DNA of 28,538 bases, from the NCBI GenBank assembly GCA_041685075.1, contig JAWLGN010000034.1, positions 1-28,538 on the forward strand, given 5' to 3'. The translations under genes and the position numbers were made by a program. The stretch comes from JAMCRM01 sp041685075 (lineage in GTDB: Bacteria; Acidobacteriota; Terriglobia; Bryobacterales; Bryobacteraceae). The notes beneath the pieces were generated by a model, which worked only from the letters and a program-made list of their open reading frames with translations, did no database searches and was not told the DNA's origin. This document shows, piece by piece, positions 1 to 7,059 of the stretch (the first letter of the stretch is position 1; every line of letters starts with the position of its first letter).

Positions 1-1
1 G

Positions 2-586
2 TCGTACGTACGGTTCTGCCCGGGCTGGCAGGCGGTTACCGGCGCGGCGCCCCACATGCTGGAGAACATCCACCCGGATGCCGAAAAGCGCCTGCTCCGG
101 TTCTTCGAAAACCACCGCCGCATGGGATACGCCCGCTACGACAGCACCGCCGAACTGAGCCCCATTCACCAGGAGATCTGGGCTCACAAGACCTGCGATA
201 ACCAGAGCGTCCTGCGCACCGGTCTCGCCATCATCGAGGGCATCTACGCGCGCGACGGCGATGGCTTCAGCACGGGCCAGGACTACCTCACCAACATCGT
301 GCTGTTCGGCAAGGAGAAGTTCCGCCTGGACGTCATCGGGCTTCACCTGGGCGGCCACGAGCCGGGCAACGTGGCGCTATGCCGCATAGCCAAAGAGCGC
401 GGCCTCACCGACACGTTCAACCCCTGGGAGATCCCCATCTACGAGTGGACCGCCTCGGGGCCCACGCCCGTAAAGCTCGCGTCCCTGGAGCGCACCCCGC
501 TCAAGACCTACTATCTGCAGAAGGATGGCGAGCCGCAGTACCACCTGGTGAACGAGCCGTTCGACTACGAGCGCCATCCCGTGTAG
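2..586 (+). CDS. DUF362-like protein, C-terminal part (5' end outside window)
   Basis: The frame is open from base 2 to a TAG at 584-586. The first in-window ATG (56) is internal, because coding-like sequence (SYVRFCPGWQ...) runs in front of it, so this is the last ~194 residues of a longer protein. The segment 'IIEGIYARDGDGF' followed by 'FRLDVIGLHLGGHEPGNVAL' and 'RIAKERGL' follows the DUF362 pattern: an assignment-like IDG/G-GP region, then a 'DavgarlmG-dP...l..a.erGlg' region. DUF362 proteins are of unknown function, sometimes fused to ferredoxin domains and often exported. The tail (IYEWTASGPTPVKLASL) is not diagnostic. No iron-sulfur cysteine cluster is visible in this part. The pcm-like gene follows 38 bases downstream on the same strand. 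Family assignment rests on remembered pattern only. Confidence 0.6.
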   Translation, partial: SYVRFCPGWQAVTGAAPHMLENIHPDAEKRLLRFFENHRRMGYARYDSTAELSPIHQEIWAHKTCDNQSVLRTGLAIIEGIYARDGDGFSTGQDYLTNIVLFGKEKFRLDVIGLHLGGHEPGNVALCRIAKERGLTDTFNPWEIPIYEWTASGPTPVKLASLERTPLKTYYLQKDGEPQYHLVNEPFDYERHPV

Positions 587-612
587 CTCGACACGCGGCA
601 TGCGTTCCGGCG

Positions 613-618
613 TAAGAT
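613..618 (+). promoter_or_regulatory. -10-like element directly before the isoaspartate methyltransferase start
   Basis: TAAGAT lies six bases before the ATG at 625, and there is no Shine-Dalgarno sequence in between. A TCGACA (588-593, 5/6 match to TTGACA) lies 19 bases upstream. This spacing would place the transcription start at or within a base or two of the ATG, the layout of a leaderless mRNA. Confidence 0.4.
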
Positions 619-624
619 GCAGCC

Positions 625-1302
625 ATGGGACTGTGGATCGCAATCTTACTGCTCCGGCTCCTGGCCGCGGACCCGTACGCCGCCCAACGCGAGCGCATGG
701 TGCGGGAACAGATCGAAGACCGCGGCGTCCGCAACCCCGCCGTGCTGCGCGTGATGCGCACCGTCCCGCGGCACCTGTTCGTGCCCGCGGGCATTCGGGA
801 TCACGCCTATGCCGACCGCCCTCTTCCCATCGGCTACGACGCCACCATCTCGCAACCCTATATTGTGGCCTGGATGACGGAACTGCTCGAACCCTCGAAG
901 AAGCACAAAGTGCTCGAAATCGGCACGGGCTCGGGCTACCAGGCGGCGGTGCTCTCGCCTCTGGTGGGCCACGTCTACACCATCGAAATCGTGCCGCAAC
1001 TGGCCCGCTCTTCGGCCGAGATTCTGAAGAAGCTGGGCCATACCAACGTAACGGTGCGGGAGGGCGACGGCTACAAAGGCTGGCCCGAGGAGGCGCCCTT
1101 CGACCGCATCATCCTCACCGCCGCGCCGCCTAAAATTCCCCAGACCCTCATCGACCAACTGGCCAAAGGCGGCCGGCTGGTAGCGCCCGTGGGGTCCAGC
1201 GTCTTCACCCAGGAACTGATGGTTCTCGACAAGCGGCCGGACGGTTCCATACGGCGGCGCTCCATGGGCGGGGTGGCCTTCGTTCCCATGGTGCCAAAAT
1301 AG
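625..1302 (+). CDS. pcm: Protein-L-isoaspartate O-methyltransferase, probably exported
   Basis: This 225-residue protein uses S-adenosylmethionine to methylate L-isoaspartyl residues and so starts repair of aged proteins. The family block 'LPIGYDATISQPYIVAWM' (67-84) is the substrate and active-site region. 'VLEIGTGSGYQAA' (96-108) is SAM motif I, 'GDGYKGW' (147-153) follows it, and 'GGRLVAPVG' (182-190) closes the fold. Length matches the family. The N-terminus, MGLWIAILLLRLLAADP, is a short hydrophobic stretch ending in an AxA-like site, so the enzyme may be periplasmic instead of cytosolic. The ATG at 625 has no Shine-Dalgarno sequence and sits six bases after a -10-like TAAGAT. The UDG gene follows after four bases, so the two are probably co-transcribed. 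Confidence 0.93.
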   Translation: MGLWIAILLLRLLAADPYAAQRERMVREQIEDRGVRNPAVLRVMRTVPRHLFVPAGIRDHAYADRPLPIGYDATISQPYIVAWMTELLEPSKKHKVLEIGTGSGYQAAVLSPLVGHVYTIEIVPQLARSSAEILKKLGHTNVTVREGDGYKGWPEEAPFDRIILTAAPPKIPQTLIDQLAKGGRLVAPVGSSVFTQELMVLDKRPDGSIRRRSMGGVAFVPMVPK

Positions 1303-1306
1303 AAGC

Positions 1307-1960
1307 GTGCCGAGGAGAGGCGCGGCCCTCACTACCGCCGCGCCGCTGGTGCCGAAGACGCACGAGTGGAGCGCGCTGCGCGACGCCGCCGCCGGCTGCA
1401 AGGCCTGCGAGTTGTGGCGCCGCGGCACCCAGACCGTCTTCGGCGAAGGCGGCAGCCGCGCGGCCGTCATCTTTGTAGGGGAGCAGCCCGGCAACGAGGA
1501 GGACCTCGCCGGGCGTCCTTTTGTAGGCCCCGCGGGCAAGCTGTTGGACAGGGCGCTCGAGCAGGCCGGCATCGACCGCGAACTGGCCTACGTCACCAAC
1601 GTGGTCAAGCACTTCAAGTGGGAGCCGCGGGGCAAGCGCCGTATCCACGCCAAGCCGAACGCCCAGGAGATCGCCGCCTGTTTGCCGTGGCTGAACGCCG
1701 AAATCGACATGGTTCAGCCGCGCGTGATCGTCTGCCTGGGCGCCACCGCGGCGCAGACGCTGCTGGGCAGGCAGTTCCGCGTGAGCCGCGAGCGCGGCCG
1801 CTTCATCCAGTCGCCGCTGGCAGGATACGTGATGGCCACCGTGCATCCTTCGGCCATCCTGCGCGCGCCGGATTCCGAAACCCGCCGCGCCGAAATGGCC
1901 CGATTCGTGGAAGACCTTAAGAAGGTGGCGCAGGTGTTGGGAGCGGGCGCCGCCGGCTAG
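1307..1960 (+). CDS. udgX: UdgX-type uracil-DNA glycosylase (family 4-like, iron-sulfur)
   Basis: The 217-residue protein has the family 4/5 uracil-DNA glycosylase layout: motif A 'GEQPGNEED' (58-66), 'RPFVGPAGKLLD' (70-81) and motif B 'HPSAILR' (180-186). C31, C34, C125 and C143 have the spacing of the [4Fe-4S] ligands. The diagnostic feature is the R-loop with 'KRRIH' (110-114). In mycobacterial UdgX, the His of this KRRIH loop attacks the deoxyribose after uracil removal and leaves the enzyme covalently attached to DNA. Motif A with QPG and an acidic pair also fits UdgX better than classical family 4 (GE-A-PG). The start is a GTG at 1307, four bases after the pcm stop; a second GTG at 1349 is an alternative. 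Downstream is the hydrolase gene. Confidence 0.88.
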   Translation: MPRRGAALTTAAPLVPKTHEWSALRDAAAGCKACELWRRGTQTVFGEGGSRAAVIFVGEQPGNEEDLAGRPFVGPAGKLLDRALEQAGIDRELAYVTNVVKHFKWEPRGKRRIHAKPNAQEIAACLPWLNAEIDMVQPRVIVCLGATAAQTLLGRQFRVSRERGRFIQSPLAGYVMATVHPSAILRAPDSETRRAEMARFVEDLKKVAQVLGAGAAG

Positions 1961-1970
1961 CGCGAGCCTC

Positions 1971-1976
1971 TACAAT
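1971..1976 (+). promoter_or_regulatory. -10-like element directly before the alpha/beta hydrolase start
   Basis: TACAAT (5/6 match to TATAAT) ends six bases before the ATG at 1983. No Shine-Dalgarno sequence fits between them, and no clear -35 was seen. The geometry suggests transcription starting at or next to the ATG. Confidence 0.4.
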
Positions 1977-1982
1977 GGCCGT

Positions 1983-3359
1983 ATGTTCCGCCTCGTACGC
2001 GCCGCGCGCCTGAGTGCGCTCTTCCTGGCCTCGATGATTCCGCTGCTGCCCCAGTCGCCGGGTTTCGAAGGCCGCTGGCTCGGCACCCTGGATGCCGGGC
2101 CCAACAAGCTGCGCATCGCGCTGCGGTTCGAACCCACCCCCACCGGCCGTTTCTCCGTAGTGATGAACAGCCTGGACCAGAACCCCGCGGACATCCGGGC
2201 CGAGCGGGTCGCCATAGACGGCCGCACCGCCACCGTGGAGTTTCCGCAAATTGGCGCCGCCATCGAGGGCACCCTCAGCGAAGACGGCTCCGCCATCGAC
2301 GCCACCTTGCGCCAGTCCGGCGCCAGCCTGCCCATCACCTTCTCCCGGCGGGAAGCGGAGCCCCCGGCGCCCCGGCCGCAGGAACCTAAGAAGCCCTACC
2401 CCTACGACGCCGTCGAGGTTGCCTGGGAGAACGCCGGGGTGCGGCTGGCCGCCACCCTGACGCTGCCCCGCTCCGAGGGCCCGCACCCTGCCGTCCTGCT
2501 GCTGAGCGGCTCCGGCGCGCAGGACCGCGATGAAGCCATCATGGGTCACCGCCCGTTCCTGGTGCTGGCCGACTATCTCACCCGCCGCGGCATCGCCGTG
2601 CTGCGCGCAGACGACCGCGGCGTGGGCGGCTCCACGGGCAACCCCGCGAACTCTACCCTCTACGACCTCGCGGGCGACGCCCTCGCCGGCGTCGCCTATC
2701 TGAAATCGCGCAAGGAGATCGACCCGGCGCGCATCGGCATCATCGGCCATAGCCAGGGCGGCGTGGTGGGCGCCATCGCGGCCTCCAACTCGCGCGATGT
2801 CGCCTTCCTGGTGCTCATGGCGGGCACGGGACTGCCCGGCGACCGGATCGTGCTGCGCCAGGTCGAAACGCTCTCGCGCAGCGCCGGCGTGCCGCCTGAA
2901 ATGATGGCCCAAGCGCTTGCCGTGCAGCGCAAGCTCTTCGAAATTCTCAAGACCGAGGCGGACGACAAGGCCGCGCTCCGCAAGATGCTCGCCGAATTAC
3001 CCGAACCCGCGCGGCGCGCCAAGGAAGCCGAGCTGCGCATGATGACTTCGCCCGCCTACCGCTCCATCATCACCACCGATCCCGCCCCCGTGCTGGCCAA
3101 GGTGAGGATCCCGGTGCTGGCCATCAACGGCGAACTCGATACCCAGGTGGCGGCCGACGACAACCTCTCCGCCATCGCCGCCGCCCTCGCTAAAGGCGGC
3201 AACAAACACGTCACCACCGTGAAGCTGCCCGGCCTGAACCATCTCTTCCAGAAAGCCGAAACCGGCGCGGTGAGCGAGTACCGCCGCATCGAGGAGACCA
3301 TCCATCCCGCGGCGCTCGAGACCATCGGGGAGTGGATCGCCGCGCGCGTTCAGCGGTAG
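1983..3359 (+). CDS. Secreted alpha/beta hydrolase (serine esterase/peptidase-like)
   Basis: The 458-residue protein starts with a signal peptide-like segment (residues 1-25: MFRLVRAARL then a hydrophobic run). A small beta-rich domain follows (about 28-122, 'GRWLGTLDAGPNKLRIALRF'), as in many acidobacterial secreted hydrolases, and then a proline-rich linker (126-140). The hydrolase fold begins near 145. The nucleophile elbow is 'GHSQG' (255-259, Ser257), with 'NGELD' (382-386, Asp386) and 'LNHLFQ' (418-423, His420) completing a plausible triad. 'LSGSGAQDRDE' (174-184) and 'DDRGVGGSTGN' (210-220) are the oxyanion and cap regions of the S9/dienelactone hydrolase-like group. The substrate cannot be told. 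The last ten bases overlap the end of the convergent acyl-CoA synthetase gene. Confidence 0.85.
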   Translation: MFRLVRAARLSALFLASMIPLLPQSPGFEGRWLGTLDAGPNKLRIALRFEPTPTGRFSVVMNSLDQNPADIRAERVAIDGRTATVEFPQIGAAIEGTLSEDGSAIDATLRQSGASLPITFSRREAEPPAPRPQEPKKPYPYDAVEVAWENAGVRLAATLTLPRSEGPHPAVLLLSGSGAQDRDEAIMGHRPFLVLADYLTRRGIAVLRADDRGVGGSTGNPANSTLYDLAGDALAGVAYLKSRKEIDPARIGIIGHSQGGVVGAIAASNSRDVAFLVLMAGTGLPGDRIVLRQVETLSRSAGVPPEMMAQALAVQRKLFEILKTEADDKAALRKMLAELPEPARRAKEAELRMMTSPAYRSIITTDPAPVLAKVRIPVLAINGELDTQVAADDNLSAIAAALAKGGNKHVTTVKLPGLNHLFQKAETGAVSEYRRIEETIHPAALETIGEWIAARVQR

Positions 3360-5110
3360 AGTTCGTCGATTTCCGCGCGGAAGTTTTCGAGCACGCGGCC
3401 GCGCCGCACCTTCAGGGTGGCGGTCAACTCGCCCTGCTCGATGGAGAACTCGCGCGCCAGGACGCGGAACCGCCGCACCTGTTCAAAGGGCGCCAGCCGC
3501 GCGTTCACGCGCTCCACGGCCTTACGCAGTTCGGCCATCACGGGCGGGGCCGCGGCCGCCTCCTCCGGGCTTCCGTTGAACTTCCGCATCCCGTTGATGG
3601 TTCCCGCCACCGCGTGGTTGATGGTGAACAGCGCGGTGAGATACGGCAGCCGATCCCCTACCAGCAGCACGTGGCTCACCAGCGGCTCGGTCTTGAACAG
3701 GTTCTCGATGCGGGCCGGAAAGATGTTCTTTCCGGTGGAGGAGATGATCACCTCCTTCTTCCGCCCGGTGATGTGGACGAAACCGTCGGCGTCGATGTAA
3801 GCCACGTCGCCTGTGTGCAGCCAGCCATCGCGCAGCACTTCGGCGCTGGCCGCCGGATCGTTCAGGTATCCCGCAAACAGCGTGGGACTCTTCACCAACA
3901 GCTCGCCGTCGGGGGCGATGCGCAGCTCTACGCCCGGCATGGCCTTCCCGATGCTGCCGGCACGCGGGTTGTCAAGCGGGTTGAGCACCACGATGCCGCC
4001 CTCGGTCAACCCGTAGCCCTCCACCAGCGGCATCCCCACGGCCTCGTAGAACTCCGCCAGGTCCCTGCCGAGCGGCGCCGCACCGGAAGCCGGTACCCGC
4101 AGAGCGCCGCCGAATCGCGCCCGGATCTTGCGGAAGAACACCCAGTCGGCCATCTTGAGCGGCCCCCGGATATACGCCGGCACAGACTTGCCCGCGCGGC
4201 GGTAGCGTGCCGCCGCCAGCCCCAGCGCCAGCGCCGCCCAGAAGGATTTCTGGACCGCCGCCGGCCGCTTCCGGATCTCCGTGCAAACCGTCGTGTAGAT
4301 GCGCTCCCACATGCGCGGCGGCGCCAGCAGCAGGGTGGGCCGCACCTTCCGGATCTCGTGCGGGAGTTGCAACAGGCTCTCCGAAAAGGTCACCGGCATC
4401 CCGCCGAGCATGGGCAGCAACTCTATCACGAGGCGCTGCGCGACGTGGGCCGAGGGCAGAAACGCCACCGTGCGATCTTCCGGTCCCAGCGGCAACACCT
4501 TCGGCCCCATCTCCAGGTTGGCGAGCAGAGAAGCGTGCGAAACCAGCGCCATCTTGGGCTCGCCCGTGGCGCCGGAGGTGAAATAGAGGATGGCGGGGTC
4601 GCACGGCGCCACCGCTCCGGTGATGCGCTCGATCAGGGTGGGGTCTTTTTCCATGGCGCGCCGCCCCAGGGCGCGTAACTCATCCAGGGTAATGGCGCCT
4701 TCGGCCTCGCCCTTGATCAGAATCCACTGCTCCACGGGAGCTTCCCGCAACGCCGCCAGCCTCCCGGGGTTCTCCACGAAAGCTACCCGCGCACCGCAGC
4801 CCCGGATGGCCGCCACCAGGTCCGCCGGCGGAAAGCTGGTGTAGAGCGCCGCCGACACCGCCCCGCAGGCCATCACCCCCAGGTCGGCAAAGTAGAACTC
4901 CGCACGCGTCTCGCAGTCGATGGCTACAATCTGGCCCTTACCGACGCCCAGGCCGCACAGCCCCGCGGCGATTTCCTCAACCGCCTGCCGGTAGGCTTTC
5001 CAGGACCACGTCGTGTAACCGCGCCCTGCCGCGGGCTGGTGCAATGCGGCTGCATCGCCGTATCGAGCGGACGCTTCTGCCAGGAGACTGTAAATGTTGC
5101 GGGGATGCAC
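3350..5110 (-). CDS. Long-chain fatty acid-CoA ligase (AMP-forming)
   Basis: The enzyme activates fatty acids to acyl-CoA through an acyl-adenylate. From the chosen start it has 586 residues, normal for FadD15/FACL-type synthetases. Motifs: phosphate loop 'YFTSGATGEPKMALVSH' (176-192), 'GYGLTEGG' (365-372), 'HTGDV' (432-436), hinge 'GRKKEVII' (449-456), and the C-terminal lysine region 'ELTATLKVRRG'. The open frame runs up to 5257, but its first 49 residues are arginine/proline-rich and unlike the family. Homology-like sequence starts at 'HPRNIYSLLAEAS', so I start at the GTG at 5110 (weak AAAGAA upstream). The gene converges on the hydrolase and overlaps it by ten bases, with no terminator in between. 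Confidence 0.9.
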   Translation of the reverse strand: MHPRNIYSLLAEASARYGDAAALHQPAAGRGYTTWSWKAYRQAVEEIAAGLCGLGVGKGQIVAIDCETRAEFYFADLGVMACGAVSAALYTSFPPADLVAAIRGCGARVAFVENPGRLAALREAPVEQWILIKGEAEGAITLDELRALGRRAMEKDPTLIERITGAVAPCDPAILYFTSGATGEPKMALVSHASLLANLEMGPKVLPLGPEDRTVAFLPSAHVAQRLVIELLPMLGGMPVTFSESLLQLPHEIRKVRPTLLLAPPRMWERIYTTVCTEIRKRPAAVQKSFWAALALGLAAARYRRAGKSVPAYIRGPLKMADWVFFRKIRARFGGALRVPASGAAPLGRDLAEFYEAVGMPLVEGYGLTEGGIVVLNPLDNPRAGSIGKAMPGVELRIAPDGELLVKSPTLFAGYLNDPAASAEVLRDGWLHTGDVAYIDADGFVHITGRKKEVIISSTGKNIFPARIENLFKTEPLVSHVLLVGDRLPYLTALFTINHAVAGTINGMRKFNGSPEEAAAAPPVMAELRKAVERVNARLAPFEQVRRFRVLAREFSIEQGELTATLKVRRGRVLENFRAEIDELYR

Positions 5111-5524
5111 TTCTTTGCATGGTAACCCAACAGCGGGCCCGGCTTCACAAGCCCTGGCACGCCGGCTTGGGCCCCCGGCGCCCGGGCAGTGGGCGGCCGG
5201 TCGTGAGTCGGCACGTACTCCCTGCTTGCGCGACGGCGTCCCGCTACACAAGTGCAAACTGAGAAGGTACGGCGGCGCATGGGGCGCCCGAACCAGCGCG
5301 TGGGAGCATGGCTACCAGCATGGCTCGCGACGCGCCGGCGGAATCGACAATACGATGGGCCAAGCGGCAAACACCCCGCGTCCCGGAATACCGCCGCTGC
5401 CCTGACATGCAGCCATGCCGCGAGCGCACAGAGGATGTCATCAAGATGACGCCAGCCCAGTGTCATCCGTCAGTTATCATTGCTGACTCGTTGTTTCAAG
5501 CGTCCACATACTAGGAGCAATCTT
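5111..5524. other. 414-base non-coding gap, composition unlike neighbours
   Basis: This gap lies between the acyl-CoA synthetase start and the DUF2950-like gene, so it must hold two divergent promoters. All open frames in it are short and have no recognisable product. A small inverted repeat (GTCAT-CAAG-ATGAC, 5437-5450) and two copies of TGTCATC (5436-5442, 5461-5467) are visible, but neither is strong. AGGAG at 5513-5517 is the ribosome-binding site of the downstream gene. I found no confident -35/-10 pair. The bases are visibly less GC-rich toward the right end. Confidence 0.5.
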
Positions 5525-6130
5525 ATGGGCAAAGTTCTTGGTCCACCGGTCGGCCGGGGGTGGGTTGCTCTCCTTTGCACGTTCTTAGTGATCTCCGGAG
5601 CGACTGGAACCTACGCAGGACAGGCTCAACCTCCGCCGCCGGCGAGTGCGCCACCCGCGGCGGAGACGAAGCTGCCACCGGAACAACTCGACTCCCTCGT
5701 TGCACCGATCAGTTCCTCCGGAAAGAAGGACGGCCTGTACTGGCTGAATCCGGATGGAACCCCTGGAGGGCCGATTGGCCAGGCAGTGGCTCGCGCGATC
5801 CACGAGGGATACCAGGCACAGGCCGGCTCCGGATATCATGGCTACTATTTTCGTGTCCTAAAGGGGCAAGGTCCCGCGGCGCCGCTCGGTCAGCTCGACT
5901 ACGTGGTTGACGGCGTGATGATCGGCGGCTTCGCCCTGATCGCCGTTCCGCTGCATTACGGCGTGACTGGAATCAAAACATTCATCGTCAGTCACGATGG
6001 CATTGTCTATGAGAAGGACCTGGGACCGAAGACAAACGAGGTGGCGAAATCGATAGAACGCTACAATCCCGACAAGACCTGGCGCCGTACGGACGATGAA
6101 TGGCCCGCCGACCTCTTCGCCGCAAATTGA
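5525..6130 (+). CDS. DUF2950 C-terminal protein with a DUF3300-like N-terminus (possible deletion chimera)
   Basis: The 201-residue protein has a signal peptide-like segment (1-32, ending 'TYAGQAQ') and a proline-rich linker. Next comes 'KLPPEQLDSLVAPI' (49-62), the hallmark opening of DUF3300 proteins, where it normally continues ALYPDPLLAQ. Here it switches at once to 'SSSGKKDGLYW' (63-73), which in DUF2950 proteins stands roughly in the middle. The rest is standard DUF2950: 'YHGYYFRVLKGQGPAAP' (104-120), 'DYVVDGVMIGGFALIAVP' (125-142), 'TFIVSHDGIVYEKDLGP' (152-168). The usual N-terminal half of DUF2950 and the whole DUF3300 body are missing. DUF3300 and DUF2950 genes are commonly adjacent, so an in-frame deletion between them explains the structure. 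AGGAG (5513-5517) seven bases before the ATG fixes the start. Function unknown; likely periplasmic. Confidence 0.8.
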   Translation: MGKVLGPPVGRGWVALLCTFLVISGATGTYAGQAQPPPPASAPPAAETKLPPEQLDSLVAPISSSGKKDGLYWLNPDGTPGGPIGQAVARAIHEGYQAQAGSGYHGYYFRVLKGQGPAAPLGQLDYVVDGVMIGGFALIAVPLHYGVTGIKTFIVSHDGIVYEKDLGPKTNEVAKSIERYNPDKTWRRTDDEWPADLFAAN

Positions 6131-6238
6131 CCGCGCCCGTTGCTGGCGTCACACCCCGGGGCCCGCGTGCGACTTGCGCCGGCACCGCCATCGTCGGGTG
6201 GAATGGTAGCCACTGGCTCCTGGTTTGGTGGACAAGCA

Positions 6239-7015
6239 ATGATACAGGTACACGCTCTTGTCATGGCGTTGTCGGCCGTTCTCTTCGTGGCGATGGTAGT
6301 CTGCTTCGAAGGCGGCTATCGGGTAGGCCGGCGTTCCTCCGCACAATCGGAGATCGCGCACAGGGGTATTGGGCCTGTTGAAGCGGGAGTCTTCGGGCTG
6401 GCCGGCCTCCTGCTGGCATTTAGCTTTGCCGCCGGGCTGTCCGATCTGGATATGCGGCGCCGTCTGATCGTAGAAGAAGCCAACGCCATCGAACTGGCCT
6501 ATTCCCGCATAGACCTGTTGGCCGCCGCGGACCAGGCGGAAATGCGCACTCTGTTTCGACAGTATCTCGACGGGCGTCTCGCCGCTTACCAGAGACTCCC
6601 GAACTTTGCGGCCTTTGAACAGGAATCAGCCCGAGTCTCGGAACTCGAGCAGAAGATCTGGTCCGCGGCACTGAAAGCCATCCAGGCGCCAATTCAACCA
6701 GCAGCGCCCGGGCTCGTGCTGCCCGCCATCAACACGATGTTTCATGTGGCCAGATCCCGGAAGGTCGCGCTATATACGCATGTACCGGTACTGATATTCG
6801 CTCTGCTGATGAGCATAGCTCTCTTGAGCGCTTTGATTGCGGGCTATACCATGGCTCAGCGGGGGAGTCGGAGCTGGCTTCACATGATCGTGTACTCGGT
6901 GGTCATCAGCATCACGATCTACACCATCTTCGACTTGGATCACCCCCGTGGCGGATTCATACGGATCGATGCGGCTGATGCGGCCCTAATAGAGGTGCGG
7001 AACTCCATGCGATAA
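6239..7015 (+). CDS. DUF4239 (bestrophin-like domain) membrane protein
   Basis: The start at 6239 gives 258 residues. It begins with a transmembrane helix (MIQVHALVMALSAVLFVAM), followed by a 'GYRVGRR' basic loop. A second helix (about residues 42-62, 'GVFGLAGLLLAFSFAAGLS') is followed by 'DMRRRLIVEEANAIELAYSR', the most typical block of this family. A long soluble helical region and two more helices (about 184-206 and 213-230) precede 'DLDHPRGGFIRID', the other conserved block. DUF4239 proteins are predicted four-helix membrane proteins of unknown function; channel activity is only a structural guess from the bestrophin resemblance. The frame is open upstream to 6140, but the extra residues are not family-like. 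The gene lies 108 bases after the DUF2950-like gene and shares its lower GC content. Confidence 0.75.
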   Translation: MIQVHALVMALSAVLFVAMVVCFEGGYRVGRRSSAQSEIAHRGIGPVEAGVFGLAGLLLAFSFAAGLSDLDMRRRLIVEEANAIELAYSRIDLLAAADQAEMRTLFRQYLDGRLAAYQRLPNFAAFEQESARVSELEQKIWSAALKAIQAPIQPAAPGLVLPAINTMFHVARSRKVALYTHVPVLIFALLMSIALLSALIAGYTMAQRGSRSWLHMIVYSVVISITIYTIFDLDHPRGGFIRIDAADAALIEVRNSMR

Positions 7016-7059
7016 GTGTGTCCGCGGTTCAATCCAGTTTTCGTCAGCCGGTTCCGCGC

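Noticed and set aside
3332..4678. 448-residue plus-strand frame over the acyl-CoA synthetase
   Set aside because: Arg/His/Gln-rich antisense reading of a gene with all expected AMP-ligase motifs.
5111..5257. N-terminal extension of the acyl-CoA synthetase to an ATG at 5257
   Set aside because: The extra 49 residues are Arg/Pro/Cys-rich and not family-like; conserved sequence starts just after the GTG at 5110.
6140..6238. Upstream extension of the DUF4239 gene to ATG 6140 or 6203
   Set aside because: The added residues are Pro/Gly-rich and would place a non-family segment before the first membrane helix.
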